Below the pieces are notes generated by a model, which made no database searches, was not told the origin of the DNA, and saw nothing but the letters and a program-made list of their open reading frames with translations. A program made the translations under genes and the position numbers. Shown here piece after piece: positions 13,368-16,792 of a stretch of 16,792 nucleotides of DNA; positions within the stretch are counted from its first letter, which is position 1, and each line of letters begins with the position of its first letter. Source of the DNA: an uncultured Clostridia bacterium (GTDB lineage Bacteria > Bacillota > Clostridia > Christensenellales > CAG-314); assembly GCA_934203075.1 (NCBI GenBank), contig CAKPYT010000042.1, positions 1-16,792 on the forward strand, in the 5' to 3' direction.

Positions 13368-15929
13368 ATGACCGAACAGAACAGAAGTGCCGGAGTTCTG
13401 CTGCATATCACGTCGTTGCCGAGTGCCTACGGCTGTGGCAGTTTGGGAGAAGAGGCGAAAAAGTTTATTGATTATTTAAGAAGCGCCGGGTTTCGCTATT
13501 GGCAAATTTTGCCCTTTAACGTGCCGGACGAGGTGGCGAGTCCGTACAGCGCCGAATCTTCCTATCTGGGAAACCCGCTGTGTATCGACCTGGAAACGTT
13601 AAAGAGGGACGGGTTGATTTCCGCAGCAGAGTTAAGCCGGCAAGCGGTGCCGGGGAACGGCAATCGGTACAAATTGCGGGAGTTGCGTGCCGTCCGCATG
13701 GCTTTTTTGCGTTCGGTATGGGCGCGGTTGGAAAAATCCGCAGACGAAGCTGCAGAAAAGTTGAAAGCGGAGATTGCCGCATACTTATCCGCAAATGAGG
13801 ACGTTGCAAAGTCGTGTGCTTTTTTTGCACTGAAAAACCTCAACGGCAATGCCGACTGGCAGCAATGGGAAATTTCCGAAAGAGATCTCCAGGAGGATGC
13901 GGAGCAAAACGCCGCCTATCGGAGCGACGTTGCTTTTTACGCTTTCCTTGCCTATGAGTTTGAGAAACAATGGGCGGAAATCAAAGCGTATGCCAACAGC
14001 AATTTTGTTCGCATCATCGGTGACGTGCCCATTTACGTCAATCTGCAAAGTGCCGACGTATATTACAACCGCGAAAGTTTTCAGCTGGACGAAGCCGGTT
14101 ACCCCACGCACGTCAGCGGCATCCCCGCGGGAAAGGGAGAAAAGGGGCAGAAGTGGTGCCACCCGCTGTACAACGTGCCGTATCTGAGAAGGGAAAACTA
14201 TCGGTTCGTGGTGCATCGTTTTGCGCATTATCTGAATCAGTTCGATTTGATTCGCATCGATCATTTCAAAGCCTTTTCCGCTTATGGCTCCATCCCCGCC
14301 GGGGGAAGCGCGGAAGAGGGCGTCTGGGTGGAAGACAGCCTTGGCGAGGAATGCCTGCAAAGCATTCTGGATGCCGTCGGGCAAAATCGCCTGATTGCAG
14401 AGGACGTCGGCGCGGAGGAGGACCGAAACATTCAGGAGTGGCTGCGGACCTATCGCATCCCCGGCATGAAAATCGTTCAATTCGATGCCGATATCGACCG
14501 CTATGGCGATTCGATTGCCTACACGGGCACGCACGATAACGATACGATGCTAGGGTATCTGAACCGTTTGGACGAAACGGCCTGCAAAGAAATCGCCGGG
14601 CGGAACCATATTGACTATACAGACCGGAAAAGGCTGGCAGTCCGCCTGATGGAAAAACTTTTTGCTTCCCGGGCACGCATTGTCATTCTGCCCGTGCAGG
14701 ATCTGCTTTTACAAGATACTTCCGCACGGATGAACACCCCAGGCATGGTGGAGGACACCACCTGGATGTACGCCCTGACCGGTACCGACCTGGAACGTCT
14801 GAAAGAAAACGCCGAACAAGTGAAGAAACTTCTTGCGGAAAGCACGCACAACAGAATTCGGATTCTGCAAAACGAAAAAGTATCCGTGCAGGACTATTTC
14901 GGCGAGGTTATTGTCACTTATCACAGAAAGGACGAAGCGCGCTGCAAGCCGTTGTTCGATCGGCTGGAAGAAAACGGTTGCCGCTATTACAAAAACGCAA
15001 TCGATGAAGTTACGATACGCAATTCGGAGTATGAGGACCGGCTGGATGAAAGGTTATCCCGCTGCTCCCGATTGATTCTCGTCTTTTCCAACAGCCTGTT
15101 TGCCAACGCTACGATTATGCGCCTCGTGTGGTATCAGGTAGGGCACGTATTGCCCAAAGGCACCGGCAGAGTGCTGACGTTCTGTTTGGACAAACCCCGT
15201 CGCGACGTACTCACCGGTAGCCCCATCGGCACGCTGAACCTGGAAAGCGTCGATAAATTTGACGTAAACACCATCACTTCCGATCACGTTGTGGCGTCGA
15301 CCGTGTGCGAAAAGTATTTTGAGGATGCTTCCGTCAACGACTATGCCGTACAGAAAATAAACTATCGGCGCATTTCTCTTCAGGCGGAGATTACGGCAGA
15401 AGAATTCCGAACGGCAGCCGAGGGAGAAAACAGTATCTATGCAGAATCTCCGCAGGAGCTTTTGCAGGGAGTAGACGTAGGGTGCTATTTGCTGCGGTTC
15501 TCTTTTGAAGGGATCAACGTGCGCAACGTGAACTATGCAGACGAAATGCAGGTGGATTATCACACCGATTATCTTACCGATAACGGCGTCATTTCCAAGC
15601 GATGCTACAAAATTTCCGCCAAAGAGGGCGAAAAGTATTGTTTCGTTTTTGATTTCCTCGTGCCGGTGCATCATCCGCTCGGCTCGGTGGTGAAGCCGTA
15701 TTTTGTGTGGAAAAAGGGAGAAAAATCCTTCCGATACTTCCAAAAACTTTTGTATACGGCGTTGCCGCCCTATGAAATTCTGCAGAGGGATCTGGTTGTG
15801 GAGGAATCGTCGCAGCGTATTTACTTCTCTCTCGATTTTGCCCTGCACGAAATCACCAAAGAGTTGACGCCGGAAGAGCAAAAGCAATGGAAATTGGGCA
15901 AAGTCGTCGATTTGTTCTATCCGCAATAG
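13368..15929 (+). CDS. malQ: 4-alpha-glucanotransferase (MalQ) fused to a TIR-like domain
   Basis: An 853-residue, one-frame fusion. Residues 7-495 form a full MalQ (GH77) domain, which transfers alpha-1,4-glucan segments in maltodextrin and glycogen metabolism. The start RSAGVLLHITSLPS is canonical, and the catalytic nucleophile D298 (RIDHF), acid/base E345 (AEDVG) and D390 (THDND) are all present. The substrate loop GIPAGKGEKGQKW differs from the usual GVPPDYF type. Residues about 510-600 read as a TIR domain: EVIVTYHRKDE (strand A), RLDERLSRCSRLILVFSNS, then the WYQVG helix. Q590 stands where active TIR domains have Glu. Residues 600-853 are beta-rich and unrecognised. It lies 57 bp after the RyR protein and 7 bp before a second TIR gene, so cotranscription is likely. 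The symbol describes only the first domain. No strong ribosome binding site is seen, only AGAGAG-like purines. Confidence 0.88.
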   Translation: MTEQNRSAGVLLHITSLPSAYGCGSLGEEAKKFIDYLRSAGFRYWQILPFNVPDEVASPYSAESSYLGNPLCIDLETLKRDGLISAAELSRQAVPGNGNRYKLRELRAVRMAFLRSVWARLEKSADEAAEKLKAEIAAYLSANEDVAKSCAFFALKNLNGNADWQQWEISERDLQEDAEQNAAYRSDVAFYAFLAYEFEKQWAEIKAYANSNFVRIIGDVPIYVNLQSADVYYNRESFQLDEAGYPTHVSGIPAGKGEKGQKWCHPLYNVPYLRRENYRFVVHRFAHYLNQFDLIRIDHFKAFSAYGSIPAGGSAEEGVWVEDSLGEECLQSILDAVGQNRLIAEDVGAEEDRNIQEWLRTYRIPGMKIVQFDADIDRYGDSIAYTGTHDNDTMLGYLNRLDETACKEIAGRNHIDYTDRKRLAVRLMEKLFASRARIVILPVQDLLLQDTSARMNTPGMVEDTTWMYALTGTDLERLKENAEQVKKLLAESTHNRIRILQNEKVSVQDYFGEVIVTYHRKDEARCKPLFDRLEENGCRYYKNAIDEVTIRNSEYEDRLDERLSRCSRLILVFSNSLFANATIMRLVWYQVGHVLPKGTGRVLTFCLDKPRRDVLTGSPIGTLNLESVDKFDVNTITSDHVVASTVCEKYFEDASVNDYAVQKINYRRISLQAEITAEEFRTAAEGENSIYAESPQELLQGVDVGCYLLRFSFEGINVRNVNYADEMQVDYHTDYLTDNGVISKRCYKISAKEGEKYCFVFDFLVPVHHPLGSVVKPYFVWKKGEKSFRYFQKLLYTALPPYEILQRDLVVEESSQRIYFSLDFALHEITKELTPEEQKQWKLGKVVDLFYPQ

Positions 15930-15936
15930 GTGAATT

Positions 15937-16792
15937 ATGTATGAATTAGAATTTAAAAAATTCGGCGATGCCGAAAACGGGTTGTTCGGAGTTTTTGTTT
16001 CGCATTCCAATGCTCCGCGCGACAGCAAGCTTCTGCACGAACTGGACGTTTTTGCCAAAAGCCAACAGGTTCACCTGGTGTATGACCGCATGTTCCTGAA
16101 AGCGGGCGACGATTTCCGCTTGCAGATTCATCGCTATGCAAACTGCAACGCCGCCATTGTGCTGCTTACGAAAAATTCCGTCGAATCGGCTTGGGTAAAT
16201 TATGAAATCGGCATGCTGCACTCCAAGAATATACCGGTGTTTCTTTACGACCCGGACGGGGTTACGGAAAAATCCTGCTATCAGTACGATTATCAGATCA
16301 AACAGTTCCTTCCCGCGTTTACCAGAAAGGAGGACGTGATTCGTAAAATCAAAGAAATCTCCGTTTACAGGGGATTGTACCCGATCGGGACCCGAAACAT
16401 GAGCGTTGCGGAGTTCAACGAACACTTTAACAGTGCGGACGCGTCGAACCGAATCGAAAAGTGTATGTTATCCGTTACGTCCAACGTGTTCGATAAATAT
16501 AAAGAGTGGTTCCGGCAATGCAGAATAGGGGCTCTGATCATTCATTTTGGCCAGTTGGACGAAGACGATTCGCAATGTCGTTACGGTACGGACGGTTTCT
16601 GCACGAAGCGCAATGCTCCTTGCGCCTTAAAACAGATCACTTCCGTTTCCCAATGCGGCAACGGAATGTGCACCATACTCAATAATGTCATTTACACGGG
16701 CAGTATCCTTTACGCCGGTGAAACGGACGTGTTCGACCGGAACTCCGGCAGAGTGAGTACGGCCGTGCTGAAATTGAGCATCCCCGTGCACA
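15937..16792 (+). CDS. TIR-domain protein, truncated by window end
   Basis: The first 285 residues of a protein that runs off the window. Residues 16-105 form a TIR domain: LFGVFVSHSNAPRDS (strand A), LVYDRMFLKAGDDF (BB-loop region), CNAAIVLLTKNS and SAWVNYEIGML, with E90 at the position of the catalytic Glu of NAD+-cleaving TIR domains. After a helical stretch (about 155-195), residues 199-285 are unrecognised and hold five Cys (214, 222, 229, 240, 245) that could bind a metal. The ATG is 7 bp after the MalQ-TIR stop, with AGGTGA overlapping that stop as the ribosome binding site, so expression is probably coupled. The best guess is a signalling or defence effector that cleaves NAD+; this is inference from the domain and conserved Glu. 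Confidence 0.85.
   Translation, partial: MYELEFKKFGDAENGLFGVFVSHSNAPRDSKLLHELDVFAKSQQVHLVYDRMFLKAGDDFRLQIHRYANCNAAIVLLTKNSVESAWVNYEIGMLHSKNIPVFLYDPDGVTEKSCYQYDYQIKQFLPAFTRKEDVIRKIKEISVYRGLYPIGTRNMSVAEFNEHFNSADASNRIEKCMLSVTSNVFDKYKEWFRQCRIGALIIHFGQLDEDDSQCRYGTDGFCTKRNAPCALKQITSVSQCGNGMCTILNNVIYTGSILYAGETDVFDRNSGRVSTAVLKLSIPVH

Overview
This window reads as chromosomal DNA of a Firmicute, most likely a gut-associated, Clostridia-like bacterium. The reasons are sigma70/sigmaA-type promoters with near-consensus boxes, AGGAGG ribosome binding sites, a glycine riboswitch ahead of a sodium:alanine symporter, CCA-encoding tRNAs, and lipoproteins with repeated Cys-rich modules and BspA-type leucine-rich repeats. 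No phage, transposon or CRISPR array is visible. Base composition and codon use look even throughout by eye.

Layout. (1) 1-668: a five-gene tRNA operon on the minus strand (fMet, Met, Glu, Val, Ala) with its promoter at 640-668 and terminator at 102-132. (2) 903-1856: a DUF308/HdeD-like membrane protein with its own promoter and terminator. (3) 1915-3583, minus strand: an AGCS-family Na+:amino-acid symporter under a single-aptamer glycine riboswitch with a clear terminator/antiterminator switch. (4) 3744-3999: a promoter followed at the expected start site by a 171-nt rod-shaped RNA that looks like 6S RNA. (5) 4199-10838: three lipoproteins that share a Cys-rich N-terminal module. The first two form an operon and share a paired OB-like middle region. 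The second adds a peptidase-S11 (D-Ala-D-Ala carboxypeptidase-like) domain whose two halves are in swapped order. The third, with its own promoter, carries BspA-type leucine-rich repeats. (6) 11115-16792: an apparent operon of a membrane protein with Rossmann-like and RyR-like domains, a 4-alpha-glucanotransferase (MalQ) fused in one frame to a TIR domain, and a second TIR protein cut by the window edge.

Most interesting points. The S11-like domain of the 5679-7862 protein appears circularly permuted: the region holding the KTG equivalent precedes the region holding SxxK and SxN. The MalQ-TIR fusion next to a stand-alone TIR protein and a RyR-type membrane protein is a candidate undescribed signalling or defence cassette; its TIR has Gln where the neighbour keeps the Glu expected for NADase activity. 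The rod-shaped RNA at 3778-3948 is a candidate 6S RNA. All family assignments come from motif reading; no database search was run.
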